Assembly (NCBI GenBank): GCA_020152595.1
Contig: JAIGNY010001856.1
Location: 956,501-1,020,500 of the forward strand
DNA: 64,000 nucleotides
From: Chiridota heheva
Taxonomy: Eukaryota > Echinodermata > Holothuroidea > Apodida > Chiridotidae
Direction: 5' to 3'
Numbering within the stretch: the first letter of the stretch is position 1; each line of letters begins with the position of its first letter. Positions 1 to 12,800 of this stretch are shown piece after piece. The notes beneath the pieces are model-generated. The model saw nothing but the letters and a program-made list of their open reading frames with translations, was not told the origin of the DNA and made no database searches. The position numbers and the translations under genes were made by a program.

Positions 1-452
1 ATATATTTTCAATTTTGAACCAAAAATCTTCAAGTTGTTTGGAACAAATTGTACAATTTAGGGCCAATAAATAGTCTTCAAGATTGGACTGCAATCCGAA
101 CTTCAGAGACCTTTAATTTTGGACCAATTTAGGGGAGTGAAATTTATAGTAGATGTATATTTTGTAGTGGGTTTAATTCCCCCCCCCCCCACCCCAAAAG
201 GAAATAAAAAGCTAGATATGACCCTGGTCCCCCCAAGAAAAAAAAAGAAAAAAAACACACACACACACTCTGGCATGGAAAGCTAAATGTGTATAATATA
301 CTTCAAGTAATGAAACTTAAGTTACAATGAACATCTGCAAGTATAATGGTCATAATGACCACCATGATGAATCAAAGTTGTCTCACTTGCCTAACTTGCC
401 ACTTTCAGTATTTTAACAGACTCATAAAAAGTTATCTTTTTGATGATATTAA
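1..452. other. Non-coding, low-complexity flank
   Basis: No gene is visible. The stretch contains a pure C run at about 179-190, an A-rich tract with a short CA run at about 236-268, and AT-rich text with phrases such as CCAAAAATCTTCAA that resemble the sequence near 62750-62900. It ends where the retroelement reading frame at 453 begins. Confidence 0.5.
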
Positions 453-1228
453 ATTAGATATTTCATTCTACAAATCCTCAACAAACTCCACGCTATTTCC
501 TCCCTAGGAAAGAAAATTATATTTTTCTGGATTCCCAGCCACGTTGGCATCTCTGGCAACGAGAGAGCCGACAGAGCCACCATCAAAGCTCTGTCAAATA
601 CCATATCTCCTTTTCCTATTCCACACTCAGACCTACATCTCTCCATCTCCAACTACATCAACAAGACCTGGCAAAACTCCTGGAATTACGAAACCAGTAA
701 TAAACTTCACACCATCAAACCCGAAGTCAGGACCAACACCCCTCTGCATAGTCACAACCACAGTGAAGACATCGTTGTTACCCACATTCGCCTCGGCCAC
801 TCCTCTCTTACTCACTCCCATCTCTCATCCGGCTCCCCTGCCCCACTTGCAACACCGATCTCTCAATCAAGCACATCTTAATAACCTGTCCCCTTTACCA
901 GAACTCCAGATCTCTTCTCTCCTCACTCTCCTCAATCTCGGATCTTTTCGAAAACAATTCTTCCTCCAACATCATCAGCTTCCTCCGCAACAGCAAGCTC
1001 TTCCACTGCATATAATCTCCTCCCCTCCTCCTCTTCTACATCTAACCTTACACACCCCTTTCTGTTCACCTAACTTTTTCTCCCACATTCAGCTTTTCCC
1101 CTTTATCTCCCTTACAAACTTTCCATCTCCTCACTATCCTTACTCTTACACCATTATTTATTAACATCCTTTTGGCACATTTGACTCTGACTGTCGGGTT
1201 CGGTGCCTTTAAACATCAACAAACCAAA
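453..1228 (+). mobile_element. 3' end of an I/Nimb-like non-LTR retrotransposon (RNase H and C-terminal domain), decayed
   Basis: The reading frame that opens after a stop at 450-452 encodes the end of an RNase H domain: the segment FWIPSHVGISGNERADRA at 525-578 is the typical last block of LINE RNase H (I and related clades). The frame continues with an SNKLHTIKPE-like linker and a THIRLGHSSLTHSHL block (about 790-830). At the C run 841-844 the frame slips by one base and then continues as PTCNTDLSIKHILITCPLY, a C..H....C zinc-knuckle-like C-terminus, to a stop at 1013-1015. The rest, to about 1228, is a 3' UTR ending in a GGCAC...GGTGCC hairpin followed by a CAACAAACC-type tail. The 5' part (endonuclease and reverse transcriptase) is missing, as is usual for 5'-truncated LINE copies. 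Clade assignment is by motif recall only. Confidence 0.8.
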
Positions 1229-2269
1229 TCATTAAATTGGTGGCAGTAATTCTTCAAGAATAGTCCAGTGGCTAAACAAAAACTGTGTCCTGTGAAATCA
1301 TGTTTTGTCACGTGTTCATGACATAGGTTTTCTATTGTTTCATGGATGACACGCATTGTCCTATTGGACAGGAAAACCTGTGAAGTGTGGTTTTCATGTT
1401 TTGTGTGTAAAAGAGTGGCAATCAGTGTTTTCTGTGGAAAGAGTATCAAATAGTGCAAATATTAGGGATTATCCCAGGTTTTTATGTGTGTTCATGATGA
1501 AATTGGAACATTTGACACAGGTTTTTTTGTAGGGGCAAAGTTAAGCAGTTAAGTAGGCCAAAACCGCCATAAAATATACTCCACATGTTCACACACACAG
1601 CAAGTCTGCAACATCTCGCGCTTGAGAAATCTATGGGTGTCTAAGACATGAGCAGTTCGGATTCAACATGGGATTCCCCTCAAATATTGCATTGCCCACC
1701 CAATGAATCATCCGCGTGGAATGTAAAAAATTTGGTACTGTATCCCCATGACCTTTTTAGGAGCTACAGTGTGGCTGTGAGCGAAAGATTTGCACCTGAA
1801 CCGGTCAGTGGTTGGGAGATACACTCTGTAATTCGATAGTGAATGGATATGGGTAGAAATTTCTTGTGTGTGTAGTTGATGGGTTATGTTAATGAGTGCT
1901 AGCTAGCCTGGGCCTTCCTTGTGAGTGCAAGCTAGCTGCGTTCCATCCGAACCCAGATAGCGTGGAAATGTTTAGTGTTATGCACATGGACCCCGGGTGA
2001 AATGTGAAGGCAATAACTTAGTGGGTAAAGATTGACTCGAGAAGAAAAAGGTTGGTTAGATGGTTTCGTGAATTTATTCAAACTTAAAAAAAACATGCAA
2101 ATTGAAATAACATTTGTTTACACTGAGCATGATTTCCTAAACAGATAATAGAACAAACGGGCGGGTAACGGTTAAACGGTTAAACAGTTAAACGGTTAAA
2201 CGGTTAACCATTACAATCTTAGTGGTAATATCTGGAAGGTACCCTACCCACTCTCAAAGCTGACACCTC
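1229..2269. other. Non-coding flank upstream of the nicotinamidase gene
   Basis: No supported exon. A 63-codon open frame at 1648-1839 has no recognisable motif. A short run of about five ACGGTTAAA-like 9-bp units sits at about 2166-2208. A promoter could be here but I see no convincing TATA box or initiator. Confidence 0.4.
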
Positions 2270-2283
2270 ATGGGTGTCACAAG
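2270..2283 (+). CDS. Candidate first coding exon of nicotinamidase (MGVT + split Ser)
   Basis: ATG GGT GTC ACA AG is followed directly by a strong donor (AAG|GTGAGT at 2281-2289). It ends two bases into a codon, which is exactly what the next exon at 3698 needs, since that exon begins with a single base completing a codon. Joining gives M-G-V-T-S before KTYLEKSDF. This is inference: a 14-base coding exon is easily found by chance, and the true first exon could lie elsewhere in 1-3690 or outside the window. Confidence 0.25.
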
Positions 2284-2475
2284 GTGAGTGCCGAACTCAC
2301 ACCCCACCGTGACTTTCCTTCGTCATGTATAATAAATTGCCCCTATTTGAGATAAGCATGAAGTATTTACACAGAGTAATAAATCAAGTCAATGTTATTT
2401 ATTATGTATTCCACAAGAAAACCCACATCAGACCACCTTCATTGACTACCACGGAAGAAACTTAACATGTACAAC

Positions 2476-2510
2476 ATATAATATATATATATTTATATAT
2501 ATATATATAT
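2476..2510. repeat. AT dinucleotide microsatellite
   Basis: An almost pure AT run with one TT interruption, in the first intron or upstream region. Confidence 0.85.
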
Positions 2511-2514
2511 ACAA

Positions 2515-3697
2515 CTGACATTGTGACATCACACGATAGGTAGCGGAATCCATGCAATTGTAGAACACTGAAGATTTGGTGTTTGTGTGTCTCTGGAAAC
2601 GCTTACACACACCTTTGCTTTGCTTTGCTTTGTTTGTATGTTCCCTTTGTTCCTGCTTACTTTACGCTAGATATTGTTCACGCCCTGAGCAATTGCACTT
2701 ACTATATAAAGCATCTCTAAAACTTCTTAGCTGTTGGCGCATAGACTTCAAATGAAAGATAAGAATCTTTCTCGCTTCCACCTCTTGTTGACGTACAGAC
2801 AGACAATGCCGTGTCCTTAGTTGCCCTCTAACAGCTATACCTCTTAAGAAGCCCGTTAAGCTTCAGTAAACAAGTCTAGTTTTTGACAATCCCGTTAGGA
2901 CGTTACATGCTTGTATCCGCAAGCCAAGAAGTAAAACCCTGTATAAATACGGAACAAAACAATTCTTAATTTACAAACAAATCTATAAGTTACGCCCTTT
3001 ACATTTACTATGTATAATCACTGATATCAATGAGCTCTAATCAATGCTGAATAACCAATTCATTTTATAATATTTAAGTTCACCACTCATTTTAGATTGA
3101 TATGCTCGAATAACATATCAATCTCATCAACAAATCACCTATATGCATATATAATAATACAACATCAAAATGACCCAAGTTATAATACATTCATGTCTTT
3201 GTTCATCATTTGTCACATTTTTCTAAATCCACGTTGGTATTTTTTATCTCATATGAACTTTCAGGATGGAATACATATATGTTTACTTCAAGTTATATCT
3301 TACCTTCCATGCTCTAAATATGCAATCAACACTCTATCTTAAGTGTAAGCCCACGCTTTCCCGATACCCTTGGACAAACTTAATTTGCATAAGTTACTTG
3401 TCTCGAATTCCTTTTTATTGTTAATTCACGGAGCGCATCTTAAGGCACGCAAACTTTTGACAAGCAGCTTGTAAGTTATGTGAATGAATTAGTTCATGAT
3501 CTGCGACACTGTGTATACAGTATCTCCTGTGAATAATTCTCAAGTCCTGAAGTGTCAAATGTTTGGTTCATTAAATCATCAGCCTATTTAAAGTGTGCCC
3601 ATGAATTACAAATATATGTATATTTGTTGTATATTTGTGCTATTGAATGATCTGTGCACATTTTCAAAGAAAATCTGTTTTTTCATTTGTCTGACAG
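2515..3697. other. Non-coding sequence upstream of the first certain exon
   Basis: No gene or retroelement recognised. There is a CTTTG pentamer run near 2612-2632. A pyrimidine-rich tract (TTTTTTCATTTGTCTGACAG) leads into the acceptor at 3696-3697. Confidence 0.4.
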
Positions 3698-3815
3698 TAA
3701 AACCTACTTGGAGAAGAGTGATTTCCATAGTCTCTGCAAGTCAGTTTTCCTTCCAACAGATGAGCTTACCCAGGAGCAGACCAACAAAGCGTTTCACCAT
3801 TTTAATAAAAAGAAG
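3698..3815 (+). CDS. Nicotinamidase exon: first EF-hand-region segment
   Basis: One base plus 39 codons, from KTYLEKSDFHSLC to FHHFNKKK, between acceptor TCTGACAG and donor AAG|GTAAGA. It corresponds to the Naam N-terminal EF-hand region: the first hand is reduced to its E-helix-like part, and the second loop starts at the final N-K-K-K. The frame was chosen by homology and by phase match with the next exon; the longer frame through this exon is a shadow. Confidence 0.88.
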
Positions 3816-6800
3816 GTAAGAAATGCAATGTAAGTGAGTGCTACGTAGTATATAGTACACGGACTGGACATTTGGGTCCCAACACTTATTATACTGTCAA
3901 CAACATTAAATGAATGTCTTTCTTCAGGGTTGGAGACTTATATAATTGAACCAACAATGCACCACACTGGTAAAGCTCACTGTACTAACAATGCACCACA
4001 CTGTTAAAGCTCACTGTACCAACAATGCATCACACCGGTAAAGCTCACTGTACCAACAATGCACCACACCGGTAAAGCTCACTGTACCAACAATGCACCC
4101 CACTGGTAAAGCTCACTGTACCAACAATGCACCACACCGGTAAAGCCACTGTACTAACAATGCACCGCACCGGTAAAGCTCACTGTACCAACAATGCACC
4201 ACACCGGTAAAGCTCACTGTACCAACAATGCACCCCACTGGTAAAGCTTACTGTACCAACAATGCACCACACCGGTAAAGCTCACTGTACCAACAATGCA
4301 CCCCACTGGTAAAGCTCACTGTACTAACAGTGCACCACACTGGTAAAGCTCACTGTACCAACAATGCACCCCACTGGTAAAGCTCACTGTACCAACAATG
4401 CATCACACCGTAAAGCTCACTGTACCAACAATGCACCACACCGGTAAAGCTCACTGTACTAACAGTGCACCACACTGGTAAAGCTCACTGTACCAACAAT
4501 GCACCCCACTGGTAAAGCTCACTGTACCAACAATGCATCACACCGGTAAAGCTCACTGTACCAACAATGCACCACACCGGTAAAGCTCACTGTACTAACA
4601 GTGCACCACACTGGTAAAGCTCACTGTACCAACAATGCACCCCACTGGTAAAGCTCACTGTACCAACAATGCATCACACCGGTAAAGCTCACTGTACCAA
4701 CAATGCACCCCACTGGTAAAGCTCACTGTACCAACAATGCACCCCACTGGTAAAGCTCACTGTACCAACAATGCATCACACCGGTAAAGCTCACTGTACC
4801 AACAATGCACCCCACTGGTAAAGCTCACTGTACCAACAATGCACCCCACTGGTAAAGCTCACTGTACCAACAATGCACCGCACCGGTAAAGCTCACTGTA
4901 CTAACAGTGCACCACACTGGTAAAGCTCACTGTACCAACAATGCACCCCACTGGTAAAGCTCACTGTACCAACAATGCACCGCACCGGTAAAGCTCACTG
5001 TACTAACAGTGCACCACACTGGTAAAGCTCACTGTACCAATGATGCACCACACTGGTAAAGCACACTGTACCAACAATGCACCACACCAGTAAAGCTCTT
5101 TGTACCAATAAAATGCACCACACCAGTAAAGCTCACTGTACTAACAATACACCACACCAGTAAAGCTCACTGTACCAACAATGCACCACACCAGTAAAGC
5201 TTCAGCTTTCTAATCTAGCATCTTCTGTAGATCTCCAACCAGTGCTTCACAATGTTCTGGTCAATAATTCGACAGTGGGTGTCTTGACAGATTATTCAGA
5301 ATTTTTCAATGAATATTGATATTGCTAAAGGTGGAACACCAGGTTCTGAAATAAAAATAGTTCCAGTTTACGTGCACATGTGATGTTGTACAGTATATTG
5401 ATTGTTCACTGAATCTGACTGAAGTGGACAGATGGTAATTCTTTAATGTCTTTCCCATGCTTTGACAGACCTGGACCAACACAGTTGGCATTTCACCATT
5501 GACAAATGAAAAATTACTACTGGCTGTCAAATGGCACTATCCAGTAGAAATAAAAAAAAATCAACATGTGAATGAGGTTCAACAATGAAAGAAGTTCAAC
5601 ATATGAACGAGGTTCAAGATATAGATGAGGTTCAACATATGAATGAGGTTCAACATATAAATGAGGTTCAACATATGAACGAGGTTCAACATATGAACGA
5701 GGTTCAACATATGAACGAGGTTCAACATATGAACGAGCTTCAACATATGAACGAGCTTCAACATATGAACGAGCTTCAACATATGAACGAGCTTCAACAT
5801 ATGAACGAGCTTCAACATATGAACGAGCTTCAACATATGAACGAGCTTCAACATATGAACGAGCTTCAACATATGAACGAGCTTCAACATATGAACGAGC
5901 TTCAACATATGAACGAGCTTCAACATATGAACGAGCTTCAACATATGAACGAGCTTCAACATATGAACGAGCTTCAACATATGAACGAGCTTCAACATAT
6001 GAACGAGCTTCAACATATGAATGAGGTTTTTGATTTGAGTTTGTCAGTAACATATCAGTCTATCTTCACTTACAATAATTGTCAAAATTTAAATTTCTGG
6101 GTAAGAAATTAAATTCTAGTGTAGGTATGCAAAGTTGTTTTATTTCCTTTCATAGGGTGATTGAAAACGAATTATTTGCTAATCTTCACCTAAATTTATG
6201 GCAAGCAAATATTTGTATTTGGGGACCAAATATTAAGGTCAACTGACTCAACTCGCCAACCGTGGGAGTGGGTGAAAAGATATTTGTCAAGGCCTGGAAT
6301 ATTAACAAGAATTAAAAATCTTAGGCAAAATGAGGTGTGCTTCTTCTGACTCATCTGGAAGGATTCGAAAACAGTAGGTTTACATAAGCAAGATTTTTAT
6401 CACAATTTTGTGTATTTTCCTGAACAATCATGTTTAGAAAGAAATCTTGAAATACTCTTATTTTGACAATCACACGTCTGATTTGTTTCATATTCAGTAT
6501 AATTATGTTGTTAGCCAGTGTGTACGTGTTCATTATATTAAAATCGTTTGATATCATTAATATGCATATTGGGTGGGGCTTAATATGATTTAGCTAAAAA
6601 GAGCTTGTAATATCTGAAGATCGATATCCATTTTTATGTCATATGTGGTACACAGATAGTCCATGGTCTGTAGATGTGCCATACTGATTTTGGTGGTGAT
6701 GTCATGCATATCAATTAGTGCTTAACTAATGGTGTTTCATTTTGAAATCTTCAAATGCTCATATTTTAACAATTACCTCCGCTTTGTTTGATATGTGGTA

Positions 6801-9800
6801 TAATTATGTTGTTAGCTGGTATGAACAACGTTGAATTTTATTAAGATGCATAGTGGGCGGAGCTTAATATGATTTTGCTGAAAAGAGCTTGTAAACATCG
6901 TAACTCAAGGACAATACATTGGATACAGGTCTTATGTGGTACACAGGTAACCCATGGTCCATTTCTGTGGTCTATTGGTCGTGATATCATGCATATCATT
7001 TGAGGAGGGGGATTTAATGTGAAAGAAAATCTTTAAAAAATGATAAATTTATTGCAACCATATGTTGTTGGCATCAATCTTGCATGTTAAAATTGTCAGC
7101 TATTGTGCATGTATGAGCCTCCTTTTTCTCCAAAATAGTTTCTATAATATAAATATAAGGTCAAAATTGGTTCTACAATCATTTAATCAGTAGTAGGCAT
7201 AAAAATAAATCATAATGAGATGAGTGACATTCCATAGCCATTCAGAAAGGCCAAATAATAATAACTCATATGTCTTCTTAAAAATGGGGCTATGTTGAAG
7301 AGCTGTGACATAGCATTAACCTTAGTGAAGTAATTCATTTTATTTAAAAAAACTAGGACAGATAAAAATGGGTGTTTTATGCCATAAAGCCCTGGGGATA
7401 TCTTTTGGTGGAACTGCTTTCACACAGACTGTCTGTGGGTGGGCTATTCGGGAAGGTCATATGATTCTGTAATTATAAGAATATCCCTATAGTTTTTCAT
7501 GTAATGAATGAAAATGACAATTCAAACTGAAACTTTGTAGTGTTCTTTTGTAGTGTTAATGTTCCCTTTATATTCATTTCATATATCAACCAGAACCAAA
7601 CGGTTTTGTGGTTCCGATGCTTTTTTTCACAAGCTGATTGATTTGAAAAATTTGTATTAACTGTCACGCTATTGCATCATGAAATATTTGTTCCATGATA
7701 TTTATTCATGAGCCATACCTGCCATGCGAATCAATAAAAATGTTGACAACATTAGCATTTGCACAATAATTAAAAACATTGCCATAGCACATATGATGCA
7801 AAGAAGGTTGGTCATTTATTCTATTTCAAGAATTTATCAGTAAGCCCCACCTTTATCCACTACTCATTAATATTCATGACACTACAACAACATTGGAACA
7901 TACTGTATGTACAGACCATGACCCATCTGTGTACCTGATATAGCATAAATCTGGTATATCGTTCATGAGATACAGTATGGTGCTTACATCATTTAGCACT
8001 TTTACATTAAGCCACACCCACCATGCATATTAATGACATCTGCTGATAACATAAGCATGTACATAATAACCAACAAAATTATATTATCCAATATGACACA
8101 AAAAAATATACAGTTGCTCATTGATCACCTTTTCAATATTTCCACTTATTAAAACGCATGATATCACCAAAAAACAAACAAGTTAGGGCACATCTACAGA
8201 CCATGGCTTATCTGTGTACCAAATATAACTTTACCGTTTTTGAGATACTGTGTTTACCAGCTCTTTTCAACAAAACCATATTAAGCCCCATCCACCCACT
8301 ATGCATATTAATGAAATTCAATGTTTTTACATCATGAACATGTGCATAGAACTAAAACACACTCATTATCAACCAATGAATATCGTCAAACAGATAGAGT
8401 AACTGAAGTTATGGTGATTGATATCATGAAGTTATCAGGCACTAACAAACAAAACCATTATGTTAACCAAGAAATGGCCCCTTGACCCATATAGAAACCA
8501 CAGTTCCATGAAGGATCAGAAAAGATTATCTATAGAAAATTGTAAAGATGTAAATTGAGTTCTCAGATAATGAGAATATGTAAACTGACATGGAATGGCA
8601 GGATGCTTATAACAGAAACTTAAAATCAAATTATTTGTAGTGTATTTGCCAGGAGGGGTAATTTTGGAGTTAAAGAGGACAGAGTTCAGAGCTCTCAAAT
8701 GTCTTAGTTTATCAGTGAAGCCAATGACCATATCTATTAATATGCATAGTGGGCCGGGCTTAACATGATTTTGTTGAAAAGAGCTTGTAAGCATGGTATA
8801 TCTCAAGAATGTTTAACTGGATTCATGTCATATTTTGTATACAGATGGTCTTCAGATGTGCCCTATTATTTTTGGCAGTGATATCATGCATATTAATGAG
8901 TAGACGGGACTTCATATACAAAAAATTGAAATGCTCTATGGACTATGTGGTACACACAGATAGTCCATGGTCTGTAGAAATGCCATATTGTTTTTGGTGA
9001 TATCATACATGTTAATTAGTAGGTGAGGCTTAATATGATTTTGCTGAAAGAGCTTGTAAACACGATATCTCAAATATTTCATGATATGCAATGACATAAC
9101 AGTTAATACAAAATCAATCTGCATGAAAAAAAGCATCGGAACCACAAAACCGTTTGGTTCTGGTCTAACAACGACTTGTCCGTTTTGTTTCATATTTGGT
9201 ATAATTATGATGTTAGCAAGAGTGTATGTGTTCATGGTTTTAAAAGGTTGAAAATCATCAATATGCGTTGTGGACGGGGCTTAATATGATTTTGCTGAAA
9301 AGAGGTTGTAAACACGGTATCTCAAGAATGATAAGTTGCATTTATGTCATATGTTGTACACAGATAGCCCATGATCTGTAGATGTGCCCTATTATTTTGG
9401 TGGTGATGTCATACATATTAATGAGTAGGTGGGGCTTAATGTAAAACTTGAGTATCAACCAACAACAAAAGGATGCATCGGAACAACTAAGCATTTTCGT
9501 TTTCTGGTTAGGAAAGGAATTAAATGTTGCCTCTAGGCATCGCTCATTCTACAAGTGCATTCAAGACATCCCCAGTGGGAACGCATTCAACACACCCTCA
9601 GTAGGAACGCATCTAACACACCCTCAGTGGGAATGCATCTAACACACCCTCAGTGGGAACGCATCTAACACACCCTCAGTGGGAACGCATCTAACACATC
9701 TGGAAACACACCCTCAGTAGGAACGCATCTACACACACCCTCAGTGGGAATGCATCTAACACACCCTCAGTGGGAACGTATCTAACACATCTAACTAACA

Positions 9801-12800
9801 CCCTCAGTGGGAACGCATCTAACACACCCTCAGTGGGAACGCATCTAACACACCCTCAGTGGGAACGCATCTAACACACCCTCAGTGGGAACGCATCTAA
9901 CACACCCTCAGTGGGAATGCATCTAACACACCCTCAGTGGGGCATCTAACACACCCTCAGTGGGAACGATCTAACACACCCTCAGTGGGAACGCATCTAA
10001 CACACCCTCAGTGGGAACCCATCTAACACATCTAACACACCCTCAGTGGGAACGTATCTAACACACCCTCAGTGGGAATGCATCTAACACACCCTCAGTG
10101 GGAATGCATCTAACACACCCTCAGTGGGAATGCATCTAACACACCCTCAGTGGGAACGCATCTAACACACCCTCAGTGGGAACGCATCTAACACACCCTC
10201 AGTGGGAATGCATCTAACACACCCTCAGTGGGAACGCATCTAACACACCCTCAGTGGGAACGCATCTAACACACCCTCAGTGGGAACGCATCTAACACAC
10301 CCTCAGTGGGAATGCATCAGTGGGAACACACACCCTCAGTGGGAATGCATCTAACACACCCTCAGTGGGAACGCATCTAACACACCCTCAGTGGGAACGT
10401 ATCTAACACACCCTCAGTGGGAACGCATCTAACACACCCTCAATGGTCGCATCTAACACACCCTCAGTAGGAACGTATCTAACACACCCTCAGTGGGAAC
10501 GCATCTAACACACCCTCAATGGGAACGCATCTAACACACCCTCAGTGGGAACGTATCTAACACACCCTCAGTAGGAACGCATCTAACACACCCTCAATGG
10601 GAACGCATCTAACACATCCTGGGTGGGAATGCATTCAACACATCCTCGGTGAGAATGCATTCAACACATCCTCAGTGGGAATGCATTCAACACATCTTCA
10701 TTGAGAACACATTCATGAATGTGTTGATCAACACATCTTCAGTGGGATTGCATTCAACACATCCTCAGTGGGAACGCATCTAACACACCCTCAGTAGGAA
10801 CGCATCTAACACACCCTCAGTGGGAACGCATCTAACACACCCTCAATGGGAACGCATCTAACACACCCTCAGTGGGAACGTATCTAACACACCCTCAGTG
10901 GGAACGCATCTAACACACCCTCAATGGGAACGCATCTAACACACCCTCAGTGGGAACGTATCTAACACACCCTCAGTAGGAACGCATCTAACACACCCTC
11001 AGTGGGAACGCATCTAACACACCCTCAATGGGAACGCATCTAACACACCCTCAGTGGGAACGTATCTAACACACCCTCAGTGGGAACGCATCTAACACAC
11101 CCTCAATGGGAACGCATCTAACACACCCTCAGTGGGAACGTATCTAACACACCCTCAGTAGGAACGCATCTAACACACCCTCAGTGGGAACGCATCTAAC
11201 ACACCCTCAGTGGGAACGCATCTAACACACCCTCAATGGGAACGCATCTAACACACCCTCAGTGGGAACGTATCTAACACATCCTCAGTGGGATATCGCA
11301 TTCAATACATTCTCAGTGGGAACACATTCAACACATCCTCAGTGAGAATGCATTCAACTCATCCTCAGTGGGAATGCATTCAACACATCCTGGGTGGGAA
11401 TGCATTCAACACATCCTCGGTGAGAATGCATTCAACACATCCTCAGTGGGAATGCATTCAACACATCCTCAGTGGGAATGCATTCAACACATCTTCATTG
11501 AGAACACATTCATGAATGTGTTGATCAACACATCTTCAGTGGGATTGCATTCAACACATCCTCAGTGGGAACACATTCAACACATCCTCAGTGGGAACGC
11601 ATTCAACACATCCTCAGTGGAAACGCATTAAACACATCCTTAGTGAAACACATTTAACACATCCTCAGTGGGAGCGCATTCAACACATCTTCAGTGATAA
11701 CGCATTCAACACATCCTCAGTGGGAAGGCATTCAACACATCCTCAGTGGAAACGCATTAAACACATCCTCAGCGGGAACACATTCAACATATCTTCAGTG
11801 GGAACGCATTCAACACATCCTCAGTGGGAACACATTCAACACATCCTCAGTAGGAACACATTCAACACATTCTCAGTGGGAATGCATTCAACACATCCTC
11901 TAGGAATGCATTCAACACATCCTCAGTGAGAACGCATTTAACACATCCTCAGTGGGAATACATTCAACGCATCCTCCACATCCTCAGTGGGAATGCGTTC
12001 AACACATCCTCAGTGGGAACGCATTCCACACATCCTCAGTGGGATCGAATTTAACACATCTTTATTAGGAACGCATACATTATATGTGTTCAGGTTGAGA
12101 GTGTAGTACTAGATTGCTTTCATCTGTATAGTTATATCATTGCAGCTGCCTTATTCATGTGGACCTCACTAATCTAAATTGTTCGCTTATTCAAACCGCT
12201 CAAGTCAAAATCATACATAGTTCTCATGAAGCGCTTTTCTATGCTCAATGTGTACTCAAATGCTTTACAATGGAAACTCTTTTCTATGCTCAATGTGTAC
12301 TCAAATGCTTTACAATGGAAACTCTTTTCTATGCTCATTGTGTACTCAAATGCTTTACAATGGAAACTCTTTTCTATGTTCAATGTGTACTCAAATGCTT
12401 TACAATGGAAACTCTTTTCTATGTTCAATGTGTACTCAAATGCTTTACAATGGAAACGTTGGAGGCTCAAAGTTGCAGCAGTGCACAAGCCTGTACTATA
12501 GTCTAGTACTGTATTTGACTACTCAGATTGTTTTAGCTGTAGAAATGAATCTGTGCAACTTATTGAATGTTGTCTCTTGTTTGTTGTAGAATGGTAAACT
12601 GGACAAAGCTGAATTTGATGTTTGCTGCAAAGAATGGCTGGACAAGGTAATGAAGATCATAATTTACTATTCTATTGGCATGTAATCAGTGGCCTAGCTA
12701 GAGTTCGGAGCCCATGGGGAATTTAGTGCTTGGGCCCCATAACAATCATATCACAGTATCGTTGCTCAGTGCGACTTAAATTATGATTTTTGATTGGCCC

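Noticed and set aside
544-1164. A 206-codon open frame as a proline-rich protein
   Set aside because: It is a shadow: the RNase H and zinc-knuckle motifs are in other frames of the same stretch.
1648-1839. Open frame as the first exon of nicotinamidase
   Set aside because: No similarity to the Naam N-terminus and no donor of the right phase near its end.
5517-6112. Long open frames with LQHMNE or EARSYV repeats as a repeat protein gene
   Set aside because: They are by-products of an 18-bp unit with no stop in four frames, lie inside an intron of another gene, and have no flanking non-repeat coding sequence.
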